Of a stretch of DNA of 64,000 nt, positions 9,901-19,449 are shown piece after piece (the first letter of the stretch is position 1; every line of letters starts with the position of its first letter). Where the stretch lies: assembly GCF_016592595.1 (NCBI RefSeq), contig NZ_AP012977.1:1341912-1405911 (forward strand), read 5' to 3'. This DNA comes from Abyssogena phaseoliformis symbiont OG214 (GTDB lineage: Bacteria > Pseudomonadota > Gammaproteobacteria > PS1 > Pseudothioglobaceae). Under the pieces are notes generated by a model, which had not been told where the DNA came from, made no database searches, and saw nothing but the letters and a program-made list of their open reading frames with translations. The position numbers and the translations under genes were made by a program.

Positions 9901-10091
9901 CGAGTGGTCAACTCACTCACCGCCTTTTTAGTAAAGGTCATTGCAATCACACTTTCAGGCGAAGCACTCACTGATAACAATTTCAAATAACGCTGCGTTA
10001 ATAACTCTGTTTTCCCCGAACCCGCAGGCGCTTGAACGATAAAAGATTGACTAACGTCTAATGCTTGTCGCCTTTGTGTTTGGTCATTCAC
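6918..10091 (-). CDS. UvrD/AddA-like helicase-nuclease
   Basis: Large superfamily 1 helicase of the RecB/AddA type, for double-strand break processing and recombination. The 1057 residues include Walker A QAPAGSGKTELLTQRYL (about residues 18-34), MTFTKKA, motif II LIDEFQDTS, VGDPMQSIY, TIHEAKGLEF and LLYVAMTRA. A C-terminal PD-(D/E)XK-type nuclease ends with VIIDRLFIDE and IIDFKTT. The start is GTG at 10091, overlapping the stop of a small upstream ORF (GTGA). The partner addB is not in the window. It is open over 3 kb, so it is under selection. Confidence 0.85.
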   Translation of the reverse strand: MNDQTQRRQALDVSQSFIVQAPAGSGKTELLTQRYLKLLSVSASPESVIAMTFTKKAVSELTTRVIESLKLVQGNRPKELHKQITYDLALKVLEKSKILDWQLLNTPERFKISTIDGLSSLIISRYPSKNQLVPKQIIAQNWARNDVYLQAAKQTLLAIDEPEYQNSIESVLLYLDNNVNKFYRLITDMLAKRDQWLLKLYQHGALNIKTLRLSSERVITQHLQLLKNEAKHHLDGAFFDLLKYNIQSKFSQIQALPNTSIGCLDVWANIADLLLDGKSKKNNKWRKSVNTNNGFPAEVKAQKDEFIKFLNHFQGKDNFKDLLFETFNLPDVDFSTNQINALQDIAQVLKLAVAQLNVLFDVNQTHDFIQVALDADQALDEHQVSDIALFLDNKVQHILIDEFQDTSATQFSLLEKLIVNWQVGDGKTLFLVGDPMQSIYLFRQSQVGLFLQVRTQGIANIKPEFLQLSTNFRSSKSVVEGNNKIFSKIFPQQEDAFKGAIKYEHSQANSIDKGENAINFYPFAHKCYDFEAQKVLEIIQSNPTKEIAILVRNRSHLGNIVPVLKRANIQFEALRTSPLKEDLFTRDLLSLTRALKHLADKLAWLAILRAPWCGLLLEDLLVLSQQDGCVIFDLIQDEQVLQDLSENGQLRVRNFAHVLRDIVNQQSRFSFTKVLEFAINQLAPQDSLSVKQSMIKAQFLQIIHDCESAQQLDIETINQMLGELYAPSVNARIKLMTIHEAKGLEFELVIIPGLGKAPQNNKPPIIHLQEFSNQSLLLAPIRSYTQLDDSHTYTYLKHIALQQNKFETMRLLYVAMTRAKFEIHLLGTLNKSNQASSNTFLKLLAPIFQHQFDKLKLSTTEDNQQPVQAPELVRYIKPLEYDNLPDESKEKMDFQLSVDLQYKSLLGTLLHQYYEDGLFSPEKQSIRARLMECGVGNMDIDSHIDFIVNMLNLTKQDKHFSWLFKQRTSTQVEAEFISDKCSVIIDRLFIDEDILWIIDFKTTRQTNDESIAQFIQSQKTKHTKQLLSYKVVLSACYSMEIKCALYCPAVQELIEID

Positions 10092-10219
10092 CGTTTCTTG
10101 ATATTTTTTAAAAATTCTACTAATTCATTAACATTAGTATGCTGATTGTTTTTTACATTTTGACATGCGGTTGATATTTTATTTTTTAATTCATTACATT
10201 TATTAAATATCTTGCCCAC
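10088..10219 (-). CDS. Small ORF translationally coupled to the addA-like gene (possible addB remnant)
   Basis: A 43-residue reading frame starts at GTG 10219 and ends in a TGA that overlaps the GTG start of the helicase gene. The frame stays open upstream for about 13 more codons without a start. The peptide is lysine- and asparagine-rich (ending LVEFLKNIKKR) and matches no family I recognise. The overlapping junction suggests it is either a small coupled gene or the surviving 3' end of the gene that once preceded addA, normally addB. Confidence 0.3.
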   Translation of the reverse strand: MGKIFNKCNELKNKISTACQNVKNNQHTNVNELVEFLKNIKKR

Positions 10220-10297
10220 CTCAACTCTAACGCATTTTAATTTAAGTAAAAAATATACTTAAAATTTTGACAGTTTTTGTTAAAAAGTCAAGTTTAT

Positions 10298-11998
10298 TTA
10301 CATTTTTTCAGGGCTAGACACGCCTAAAAGACTCAATCCATTTACCAATATTTGTTTCACTGCTGTAATAAGCAATAATCTTGAGTTTCTCAGTTTGTCG
10401 TCATTCACTAAAAACTCGCAATTATTGTAATAACTGTGGAAGTCGCCCGCCAAATCACGTAAATAATGCGCCAGCATATGTGGCTCGTAGTTAAGCGCAG
10501 ATGATTGTAAGATGTCTTTATAACGATTAAGCTCTTTAATTAATAAGATCTCTGATTCATTGTTTAATACCGACAAATCAATATCCACCATAGAGGGCTT
10601 GCCTTGTTTTAAGACTGAGCAAATACGTGCATGAGCATATTGAATATAAAACACTGGATTCTCATTGCTTTTTGATTTGGCTAAATCTAGGTCAAAATCC
10701 ATGTGTTGTTCTGATTTGCGCAAAATATAGAAAAAACGTACCGCATCATTGCCCACCTCTTCACGCAACTCTTCCAAAGTAATAAACGAACCGCTGCGGG
10801 TTGACATGGAAGCTTTCTCATCGCCTCGATATAGGTTAACAAACTGCACCAATAAGATTTCTAACTTATCAGGATTGTGATTAAGCGCTTCAATCGAGGC
10901 TTTAACCCTAGCAATATAACCATGGTGGTCAGCACCCCAAATGTTGATAATTTTGTCATAACCACGTTCAAACTTTTCAAGATGGTAGGCAATATCGGAG
11001 GCAAAATAAGTGTGCATCCCATTTTCCCGAACCACTACACGGTCTAAATCATCGCCAAAATCGGTGGTTTTAAACCAAAGCGCGCCTTCTTTTTCATAAA
11101 TGTATCCTGAATCCTGTAGTTTTTTCACGGTTTCTTTACTTAAGCCACTATCCACTAAAGACTGTTCAGAAAACCACTGCTGATATTCAACACCGAACTC
11201 AGCCAAATCAATTTTAATACCACTCAAAATATTATTAATCGCCAAATCAAAGATTTTTTTGTAATCATGCCCTAATTGAGACTTACAATTAGCAATCAAA
11301 TCGTCAATATGCTTTTCTTTGTCGCCACCGTTTTTCTCATCCTTGCAAACACCATCGAAAATATCAAACTTTTTTACACCACTAATTTTTTTAGCAATAT
11401 CAAAGATATAATCACCCTTGTAACCATTATCTGGAAATTGCTCAGTTTCAACATAACGCAAGTAAACTGAAGTCGCCAAAATATCCATCTGCCGACCTGC
11501 ATCATTCACATAATATTCATTGTCAACTTCAAACCCTACTGCACGCAAAAGATTAGCAACTGTTGCCCCATATACCGCCCCGCGACCATGCCCCACATGA
11601 AGTGGGCCAGTTGGATTGGCAGATACAAACTCCAACAATATGCGCTGACCTTTACCCACGTCCGCTTTTCCATAGTGCTCTGCTTGATTAATAATCTGCT
11701 CAATTATCTGCACGTTTTCATCTTGAGAAATAAAAAAGTTAATAAACCCAGGACCTGCAATTTGCACTTGATCAATTTGCGTATTGTCACCCAAATTATC
11801 AATAATTTTTTGTGCTAATACTTTCGGAATCAGCTCTGATCGCTTTGCCAAAACCATGGCAATATTTGAGGCAAAATCTCCTTGGGTTTTGTCCTTGGAA
11901 TAGTCAATACGAATACTCTCAGGCGCGCTCTCAAGCACGCCCTCATTCACTAACGAGTTTAGAGCTTGCTTTAATATTTTTTGTAATTGTTCTTTCAT
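10298..11998 (-). CDS. argS: Arginyl-tRNA synthetase
   Basis: Class I synthetase that charges tRNA-Arg. It has 566 residues, within the family range. An N-terminal Arg-S additional domain is followed by the HIGH-type motif [14 protein letters not shown] (about residues 129-142). The KMSKS-like loop KASMSTRSG and a C-terminal DALR anticodon-binding helical domain are also visible. It starts 6 nt downstream of the polA stop, so the two may be co-transcribed. A gap of 78 nt separates it from the small ORF before addA. Confidence 0.96.
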   Translation of the reverse strand: MKEQLQKILKQALNSLVNEGVLESAPESIRIDYSKDKTQGDFASNIAMVLAKRSELIPKVLAQKIIDNLGDNTQIDQVQIAGPGFINFFISQDENVQIIEQIINQAEHYGKADVGKGQRILLEFVSANPTGPLHVGHGRGAVYGATVANLLRAVGFEVDNEYYVNDAGRQMDILATSVYLRYVETEQFPDNGYKGDYIFDIAKKISGVKKFDIFDGVCKDEKNGGDKEKHIDDLIANCKSQLGHDYKKIFDLAINNILSGIKIDLAEFGVEYQQWFSEQSLVDSGLSKETVKKLQDSGYIYEKEGALWFKTTDFGDDLDRVVVRENGMHTYFASDIAYHLEKFERGYDKIINIWGADHHGYIARVKASIEALNHNPDKLEILLVQFVNLYRGDEKASMSTRSGSFITLEELREEVGNDAVRFFYILRKSEQHMDFDLDLAKSKSNENPVFYIQYAHARICSVLKQGKPSMVDIDLSVLNNESEILLIKELNRYKDILQSSALNYEPHMLAHYLRDLAGDFHSYYNNCEFLVNDDKLRNSRLLLITAVKQILVNGLSLLGVSSPEKM

Positions 11999-12004
11999 AA
12001 TAAT

Positions 12005-14734
12005 TTAATGTGCTTGTTGCCAAGAACTGCCAATCCCCACATTTACTTTAAGAGGAATATCTAATGGATAGGCTTTGGCCATTAAGTCTTGTATTTTATG
12101 AGCAAATTCATCAGCTTTTGATGTGCTTACTTCAAACACCAACTCATCGTGTACTTGCATAATCATTCTAATATTTGGATTGTTTTGCCCAATCCACGCA
12201 TGAACATCAAGCATTGCTTTTTTAATAATATCTGCTGAAGAGCCTTGCATGGGTGCATTAATGGCAGTTCTAAGCGCGTGTTGTTGTAGCATTTTATTCT
12301 TGGCATTAATTTGTGGTAAATACAAGCGTCTGCCCATAACAGTTTCAACATAGCCTTGTACTTTTGCGCTTTCTTTGGTATTGTCCATGTAATGTAACAC
12401 ACTAGGATAATTATCAAAGTAAGCATCAATATATTGTTTTGCTTCAGTCCTGGAAACATCAATTTTTTTTGACAAACCAAAGGCACTCATGCCATAAATT
12501 AAGCCAAAATTAATGGCCTTAGCACGCCAACGATGTTCTTTTTTCACCTCATCAATTGGTACATTAAACATGGTTGATGCCGTTGTACTATGCACGTCTT
12601 TATCATGATTAAAAGCGTCTAATAGGCCTTCATCTTGAGATAATTGCGCCATAATTCGCAGTTCAATTTGCGAGTAATCAGCAGCAATAATAACGTTATC
12701 TTTACCAGCAATAAACGCACCACGAATACGCGCACCTTGTGTGGTGCGAATAGGAATATTCTGTAAATTTGGATTACTCGATGATAACCGACCTGTAGCA
12801 GTTACTGCCTGATGATAAGAAGTATGAAGCCTATGCGTATTTAAATCAATTTGCCTGGGCAATGCTTCAAGATACGTGGAATTAAGCTTGGTTAATGTAC
12901 GGTAGCTTAATATTAAATCAACCAATGGATGGTCTAAAAGCTTTAACGCCTCTTCATTCGTAGAAGGTGCGCCTTTGGGGGTTTTTTTCAAAGGGGTTAG
13001 TCCTAAACCTTCGGGTTCAAATAAAATTTGTTGAATTTGCTTAGGCGACTCAAGATTAAACACACCACCTGCCAGCTCAAACGCTTGAGCCTGAATATCC
13101 TTCATTTGTTGAATAATGTCTATCTGTTGGGCGCTTAGTGCGTTCACGTCTAATTCAACACCATTACGCTCCATACGCAACAAGACTTTAATCAATGGCA
13201 ATTCTAGGTTTTGATACAACTTAACTAACTTGGGATATTGGGCAATTTCCCCATCCAATACATGATTTAACAAATCCGTCACTATCACGTCTTCACAGGC
13301 ATAAGGAAAGGCAATTTCTAAATTTACTTGATTAAAAGTAATTTGTTTTTTGCCTTTGCCTGCCACATCAGCAAAATGAATGGTTTGATGATTCAAGTAA
13401 TATTCACTCAAATCATCCATATTATGCCTTGTGGCAACTGAATTTAAGCAATAAGATTTCACCATGGTATCATCACTAATGCCTTGCAAATCAATTTGGT
13501 AATTGGCTAAGATGTGTGCATCATATTTTAGATTTTGCCCAACTTTTCCAATAGACACATCCTCTAAAATTGGCTTTAGCTGATTAAGCGCAGCCTTAAA
13601 ATCCAACTGCCTTGGCGCATCTAAATAATCATGACCAACAGGCACATAAAAACTATCCTTATCAACTAAAAATACCCAACCAACAATGGCGGCATTCATA
13701 TAATCTAGCGACGTGGTTTCTAAGTCAAATACAAACGTCTTTGAGGTTTTAAGCCGATTAAGCATTGTGTCAAACACATCTAAATCTAGCACCAATGTCT
13801 GTGAATAGCCCTCAAGAACATCAACCACATTACCAGTATTTTCAGCTATTTCAATGGCTTGAGTCCCTACTTGCTCTAGTATAGGCACATTGCCCAGTTG
13901 TTTTAACCACATCGAAAAGCCATACTGCTGATACAAATCAGCTAGTTTGGCAATATCTTGTCCTGACTCGTCATCCAAGATATTACAAGGCAAGGCAACA
14001 TCAAATTTAAGCTTAACTAACCGATGAGATAAATCCAACAAATCAAAATTATCACGTAACTTTTCACCCACCTTGCCCTTAATTTGTATTGAATTTTCCT
14101 TAACACCTGCAATATCGCTATAAGTTTGCAACCATTTAATGGCTGTTTTAGGACCAACGCTAGGCACACCAGGAATATTATCTACACTATCCCCAGTTAA
14201 GGCTAAAAGGTCTAAAATTTTCTCTGGTGCAACACCCATTTTTTCAATCACACCTTGGCGATCATACACAGCGCCTTTCATGTCTAATTGAGAAATATTA
14301 GCGCCCACTAATTGCATTAAATCTTTATCACCACTAGCAATAATAGTCTTAATATTATTTTGATTGGCACAGCAACTCAAGGTGGCAATCACATCATCCG
14401 CTTCAACATCAGGCACACACATAAAATGAAACCCCATGGCTTTAATAATCTCATACAAAGGCTCAATTTGCATCACCAATTCGCTATCAGTTGGCTTTCT
14501 ATGTGCTTTGTATTGCGGGTAAATATCGTGTCTAAAGTTCTTACCTTTGGCGTCAAATATGGTAATTATCTTAGCCTCTGGATACTGCTTTTGAAGGCGT
14601 TTAATGGCATTAATAACACCAAACATAGCGCCTGTTGGAAAACCATCTTGATTGGTTAAGTTTTGCTTTAGCGTAGAAAAATAAGCTCGGAACAAAAAAG
14701 CCGAGCCATCCATTAAAATTAGTTTATGTGGCAT
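12005..14734 (-). CDS. polA: DNA polymerase I
   Basis: Removes RNA primers and fills gaps in replication and repair. The 909-residue protein has three domains in order. The 5'-3' exonuclease (1-300) shows LILMDGSAFLFRAYF, DVEADD and GDSVDNIPGVPSVGPKTA. The 3'-5' exonuclease-like region shows FDLETTSLD (about 340). The polymerase shows SNPNLQNIPIRT, AADYSQIELRIMA, RAKAINFGLIYGMS and the catalytic VHDELVFE. It is complete and divergently transcribed from znuC. Confidence 0.97.
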   Translation of the reverse strand: MPHKLILMDGSAFLFRAYFSTLKQNLTNQDGFPTGAMFGVINAIKRLQKQYPEAKIITIFDAKGKNFRHDIYPQYKAHRKPTDSELVMQIEPLYEIIKAMGFHFMCVPDVEADDVIATLSCCANQNNIKTIIASGDKDLMQLVGANISQLDMKGAVYDRQGVIEKMGVAPEKILDLLALTGDSVDNIPGVPSVGPKTAIKWLQTYSDIAGVKENSIQIKGKVGEKLRDNFDLLDLSHRLVKLKFDVALPCNILDDESGQDIAKLADLYQQYGFSMWLKQLGNVPILEQVGTQAIEIAENTGNVVDVLEGYSQTLVLDLDVFDTMLNRLKTSKTFVFDLETTSLDYMNAAIVGWVFLVDKDSFYVPVGHDYLDAPRQLDFKAALNQLKPILEDVSIGKVGQNLKYDAHILANYQIDLQGISDDTMVKSYCLNSVATRHNMDDLSEYYLNHQTIHFADVAGKGKKQITFNQVNLEIAFPYACEDVIVTDLLNHVLDGEIAQYPKLVKLYQNLELPLIKVLLRMERNGVELDVNALSAQQIDIIQQMKDIQAQAFELAGGVFNLESPKQIQQILFEPEGLGLTPLKKTPKGAPSTNEEALKLLDHPLVDLILSYRTLTKLNSTYLEALPRQIDLNTHRLHTSYHQAVTATGRLSSSNPNLQNIPIRTTQGARIRGAFIAGKDNVIIAADYSQIELRIMAQLSQDEGLLDAFNHDKDVHSTTASTMFNVPIDEVKKEHRWRAKAINFGLIYGMSAFGLSKKIDVSRTEAKQYIDAYFDNYPSVLHYMDNTKESAKVQGYVETVMGRRLYLPQINAKNKMLQQHALRTAINAPMQGSSADIIKKAMLDVHAWIGQNNPNIRMIMQVHDELVFEVSTSKADEFAHKIQDLMAKAYPLDIPLKVNVGIGSSWQQAH

Positions 14735-14796
14735 GGACTAGATTTTACCAATTTTTGAACATTCACGCGGGCATAAGATAAACCAAAATATATAAA

Positions 14797-14808
14797 TTAT
14801 ACGTATAA
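14797..14808. promoter_or_regulatory. 12-bp palindrome between polA and znuC
   Basis: TTATACGTATAA is a perfect 12-bp palindrome located 32 nt before the znuC start, in the 106-nt divergent region. It could be a regulator half-site pair or an overlapping TATA-type promoter. It is shorter than a full Zur box, so zinc control is only a guess. Confidence 0.3.
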
Positions 14809-14840
14809 AATACAAACTAGTCATTCATCATTGTTAGCCC

Positions 14841-15554
14841 ATGTCAGAAGTCCTTATTAGTGTAAATCATATTAGTCTTAGCCTTCATGGCAAGAAGGTG
14901 CTTGATGACGTTAGTTTTGAATTAAAAACAGGCGAATTCATTACCTTAATTGGTCCAAATGGTGCTGGAAAGAGTTCATTAATTAAAATCCTGCTTGGAC
15001 TTATTACCCCTGACAATGGCAAGATTAAAAAATCTAAGCATATTAGGCTAGGCTATACACCACAAAAATTCATCCCCAATGAGTTTATCCCCATTTCAGT
15101 CATTGATTTTCTAAAACTCAACCAAAAAATTAATGCCCAGTTTTTAACAGATACTGCCACACTCACAGGCATTGAAACATTGCTACATTTATCATTAAAA
15201 AATTTATCTGGTGGCGAAATACAGCGTGTATTACTGACTCGCGCCTTACTTGCAAAGCCCAATGCCTTAATCCTTGATGAGCCCGCCCAAAACCTTGATG
15301 TAAATGGCCAAATGCACCTATATAAACTCATTCAAGATATTCACAAACAACAAAATTGTGCCGTGCTCATGGTATCACACGACCTGCATAGAGTCATGAA
15401 AGAATCAACCCAAGTCTTATGTCTATACCACCATATTTGCTGCATGGGACAACCAGAAGCCATTTTAAAAGACGCTCAATTTAATGATTTATTTGCCGAC
15501 CAAATAGATGAACTTATGGCCACTTACAAGCATGGTCATGACCACAAGCATTAA
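14841..15554 (+). CDS. znuC: Zinc ABC transporter ATP-binding protein
   Basis: Cytoplasmic ATPase for high-affinity zinc import. The 237 residues contain Walker A GPNGAGKSSL (about 39-48), Q-loop GYTPQKF, signature LSGGEIQRVLLTRALL, Walker B LILDEP and the switch histidine in LMVSHDLHRV. The C terminus is histidine-rich (KHGHDHKH), which fits a zinc role. The usual membrane partner znuB and binding protein znuA are not adjacent; a strong terminator follows 18 nt after the stop. Confidence 0.88.
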   Translation: MSEVLISVNHISLSLHGKKVLDDVSFELKTGEFITLIGPNGAGKSSLIKILLGLITPDNGKIKKSKHIRLGYTPQKFIPNEFIPISVIDFLKLNQKINAQFLTDTATLTGIETLLHLSLKNLSGGEIQRVLLTRALLAKPNALILDEPAQNLDVNGQMHLYKLIQDIHKQQNCAVLMVSHDLHRVMKESTQVLCLYHHICCMGQPEAILKDAQFNDLFADQIDELMATYKHGHDHKH

Positions 15555-15571
15555 TATACAAGATAAAAAAG

Positions 15572-15620
15572 ATAAGATACTGTCTTAAAAGTCAATCTTT
15601 TTAAGACAGTATCTTATTTT
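15572..15620 (+). terminator. Rho-independent terminator after znuC
   Basis: Arms at 15572-15590 and 15599-15617 pair perfectly over 19 bp around an 8-nt loop, and the right arm runs into a T-rich end. The A-rich left flank means it could also act on transcripts arriving from the toxin-like region on the other strand. Confidence 0.8.
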
Positions 15621-15754
15621 CTACCCTTTCTAGGCCTACTAGAGTAATGTGATAGAGGGTATTAGCAAATATACTGCGAGGTTGTCTTGGCATAAGGTGT
15701 ATTCTAACAGGGTTTTGTAATTAAAGGGTAGCATCCCCTTTATTACTTTTTATC

Positions 15755-15925
15755 TTAAATATTTTTTTCAAATAGGCCATAAAGAAAGAAAAATAATCCA
15801 TCATCAATTTGACCTGCGTTATACCCTCCAGAAACTTTAAATCCAGAAGCTCTCCAATGAAAAAATGACCATACACTCAAACACAAGCCAAACAACATAA
15901 ATAAATAAGCTTTCAATAATCGCAT
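15755..15925 (-). CDS. Small membrane protein, possible immunity partner of the RHS tip
   Basis: A 56-residue ORF starts with ATG (15925-15923) one base after the stop of the RHS C-terminal frame (TAAGATG). Residues 1-22 form a hydrophobic segment with the pattern of a membrane helix (LFMLFGLCLSVWSFF). A second short hydrophobic stretch near the end is LFFFLYGLF. I do not recognise the family. A short gene directly behind a polymorphic RHS toxin tip is the usual place of its immunity gene. Unlike the toxin gene, this ORF is unbroken. Confidence 0.45.
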   Translation of the reverse strand: MRLLKAYLFMLFGLCLSVWSFFHWRASGFKVSGGYNAGQIDDGLFFFLYGLFEKNI

Positions 15926-15926
15926 C

Positions 15927-18900
15927 TTATTTATTGTCCATATAACTATTTATTATATTTACACCAGACCCAGCATACCCTAATGGAGATGGTGGAGGTG
16001 CTCCAGATATTGAGTAACCAGCAACAAAATCCGCCGCCCTGATTTGCACTGCAGGATTGCTCATAACCGTCAAACCACTAGCTACACCTGAATACCACCA
16101 AGTGCGTATCTTATCAAAAACAGTAGGCACATAACGACCCAAACTTACCAAGCCTTTTGCTCCTGCCACATATGCACCACCTCCTACTGCATAAGCAGGA
16201 GCACCTAAGAGCATTCTCTCATTGCTGGTTAAATGCCCATGTTGGCTGGAAATATTATTATCATGGCATTGAGCCACGCACTGTTCTGTTATATTTAAAT
16301 GATTAAACAAATTCACAAACGTCGCACTCCTCGCCCCATTCGTAAACTTACCTCCACCTAGTTCTGCTGCAACACCCCCTGCTGTTGCTGTAATAATAGT
16401 ATCTGTAATTCTATTATTTGTTTTAGGTGTGTAATCTCCTACTAAGGAACCTGAAAACCCACCCGTAAACCCATCTTTAAAATTGCCCCTAAGAATTTTG
16501 ACTACTTGCTCCTTGAACAAAGCCATGGGCAATGTGCTTGTTAATACCTGTAAGCCCTTCACCAGTACCAAGCCAATTGTGTCCGATACTTTGTGCCAAT
16601 CCTGTGCTTGCGCCTTTATTTGCACTCTCAAGTGAGCCGCCTGTAATACCACCAACAAAGCCTATTTGTGCACCTTGGGTAATTGCAGTTAGTATTTTAC
16701 CAGTTGCACCAATAGCACCGTCTATTGAATTTGCCATAGTGCCTACTGTATTAAAAATTGCAGAACCTACCTGCCATACGGTAGAAATAACAGCAGTAAC
16801 AACTTGCACAACCACTACTGCTGTTGCAACTACTACGTTAAAGATGGCACTCCCCCAAATAGCCACTTGGGTCTGTGTATTTAAGTGGATTATTGAGTGC
16901 GTACGTATATCTGTTGTAACTCTGTGTGTTGTAAGGCACTTGTATATGTGAATCTGCTGAAAGAAAACGCCCAATCTGCGGGTCATATACCCAACTGTTC
17001 ATGTGAATCAGCCCCATCTCATCAATGTGCTCATGCCCAGTAAAGCCTCGGTTAGTGAGTGCTAGGATGATGGGCAGGAGTGGGTCAGCTGCGCGCCAGT
17101 CTGCCTTTCTCCTTTCGCCAAAGGCGGCCGCGGCTCATTCTTTCCACGACATTGCCTTGGCCATCGGTGATGGTGTCGATGCTGCCTAGGTTGTCATAGT
17201 GTAAGTATCTAGTTTGGTCGGGGCTTGTGAGGGTTAATAGGTTGCTTGTTATGTTGTCATAGGTTTTGGTCTCACTATGGCGTGGTGGTGAGTGGGAATT
17301 TGCCGTCTTGGGAATACTCAGTGGTGATACTTCTGGTAGTGATGTCAGTGCCACTGGTGGTGGTTTTGGTGAAGGTCTTTCCACATTGCCTGTGGTGGTC
17401 GACTACGTTGCTGTAATCGTCAATGTTGGATTGGCTGGTGGTTGTGGTGGTGAGTAATGCGTTTGAGTTGTAATCAAAAGACTTTGAGAGGCTTTGGGTT
17501 AGGTAAGGGGCGTGTATTTTGTTGTTATGGCTGGACTTGTCTTGGTGGGTGTTGGTTTGGCTGTTTAATAGTTGGCGATTGTTATTGGTTTTAATGTATT
17601 CTTGAGTGTTACTTATTTGTCCTACATAAGGGTAGTCTTGATTGTATTCGGTGTGGGTGAATTTGTTGGATTGTTCATCGAAAGATTCAATCCAAGTAAA
17701 GCCTAGGTTGCTACGACCTTGGAGATTGACCTTTGCGCCACCGTATTTTGGTAGGTGGCGGTGTTTTGTCCACCAATGGCGTTGTTGGTTGCTGTGCTGG
17801 AGACCAATAACATGGGCGCATAAATGTTTTTGTTTGGGTGGTATGCTTTTGCCTCTTGTTGGTAGATACCCTCACCCGTTAAAGGCTTGTAATTAATTGT
17901 AGTGCTAATGTTAAAGCCGTTATCAATGCTAGTAATTGTTTTTGTCTTATCAAAGGTTGACAAGGATACTGTAACCATACCATCACTTGATTTAATAAAG
18001 TCTGCCTTGCCGTCACCATTGACATCGGCATAACCATAGGTGTCATTTTTATAGGTTCTAATCTCATAATTCTTATAAATAACTCTACCACAAGAGCCGA
18101 GATGCTTATTAGCATAAAAACTAGAACCATTAGATAAAAACGCCTTTCCTTTAACAATCATATCACTCAGCCCATCGCCATTGACATCGACAAACTCAAG
18201 TAAGTAGCTATATCTCGCTATTCCATTTGGATAGAAACCCTCAATATCACCCTCATTATATCCAACTAATTCTGATGGCTTGCTACGTCCCCAGCCTCTA
18301 TATTTATAACTTTGTCTGTAGCATTGACCAGACTTACCATGAACAGGCAGGTCTATTTCATCCCAAGTAAAAACAATTGGACTAAGAGTCTCCTCACCAC
18401 CGCCCGTCTTTTGTATAATTTCAGTAATCTGACTGGTTTCTGGCTTGCTACTGTATTGATAGTTAGCCTGATAATCCCTAACCAAACTGTTGTTTGCAAA
18501 AGTTTGAATATTTCTTAGTCGCTTAGTAGTTTCTATTTTTGAATTTAGTTTTAATATCATCTTCTCTGTCTTCATAAAACAAACCTAACCGAATTATTAG
18601 CATAATTAATTCTATTAAGCGTGTATTCGCCATTTGCATTGTCTTCATCATAGACATAGTTAACAGCATTGTTTGTAGCATCTGTGACTCTATTCACTGC
18701 CCAGAGTCTAATGGTTGATTTACCTTGGGCTTTAATCTTTGAGTCTTGTGTATTACCATACCCAAAGGTTTACCCTGATTTGGTTTCACTGTCCAGTGGT
18801 TACCATTGTATTTAACTTTGCTGAAGTTATTAATCTCAGTGCGGTATTCTGAGTTGGCTTGTCCATTGTTGCCTGATATGACGATGAGCCTTTGCCCATC

Positions 18901-19350
18901 TAGGCAGCATCTGTCGTTATCGTCATAGTTGAATGCCGCCTTTGATGCCATCAGTAGCAGTGGTCTTTGAACAGCGGTGGATGGGAGATAAGCCACCTAA
19001 GCTAAAGCCCATGCCTAGAATGCTGTTACCAGCGTTTGAGTTGTAGTTAATACTGAGTTCTGAGTTCGGGTTGCATGCCTGCAACACCGGGTGGGACAGT
19101 GATGGGGATGGTGTAGTTGACAGCGTCTTGGTTAACGCTGAAGCTACCTGCGGTGCTGTCAACTAGGGTGGTTGGTGTCAATGTTTGTGGTTGCGTTTGC
19201 TTGGGTTTGGTGTGTGTCAGATTGGGTTGTTTGGGTGAATATAGATGAGGTGTTGTTATTAGGTTGAGTGTCAATGTTGAGGGAGAAGATGATAAGAGCA
19301 ACAACAAAAACAGCGATACCGAAGGACAGGTAGCGCTAGTTGGTGGGCAT
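15927..19350 (-). pseudogene. SpvB/TcB-RHS toxin-like gene, multiply frameshifted
   Basis: Relic of a large secreted or surface toxin-type protein. A membrane-anchor-like start (FGIAVFVVALIIF, about 19300) comes first. The SpvB domain follows with VPPGVAGMQP and ILGMGFSLGGLSPIHRC (19000-19130). A VCBS/FG-GAP-like block has DVNGDGLSD and DVNGDGKAD (about 18000-18200). The RHS core has HYDNLGSIDTITDGQGN, GLIHMNSWVYDPQIGRFLSA and NRYTYALNNPLKYTDPSG (16860-17230). The variable tip includes GGKFTNGARSATFVNLFN (about 16290-16350) and ends at 15927. At least seven frame changes and some nonsense codons make it non-functional as one protein. This domain order is typical of toxin-related genes of bathymodiolin symbionts. 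Confidence 0.9.
19054..19067 (-). repeat. 7-bp tandem duplication that frameshifts the SpvB domain
   Basis: The plus-strand unit TGAGTTC is present twice in a row. Removing one copy restores the expected SpvB reading PELSINYN across the junction; with both copies the frame ends after LRTQY. It is a clear single-event lesion in the toxin relic. Confidence 0.85.
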
Positions 19351-19449
19351 GGATGCTCCTAGGTGTTTGAATAAGTTAAAGGAATTCTATCATAAGGAAT
19401 CCAACCTTCTACAAGGTTTTTATAAAAAAATTACTTAACTAAATTAAAA

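Noticed and set aside
15927..19350. Toxin region as an insertion sequence or prophage
   Set aside because: No transposase, integrase, terminal inverted repeats or phage genes were seen; RHS and SpvB motifs explain the region.
19383..19430. Small hairpin with T run after the toxin relic (AACCTT/AAGGTT)
   Set aside because: The T run is on the plus strand, where no gene ends; as a minus-strand terminator for ccoH it lacks the T tract.
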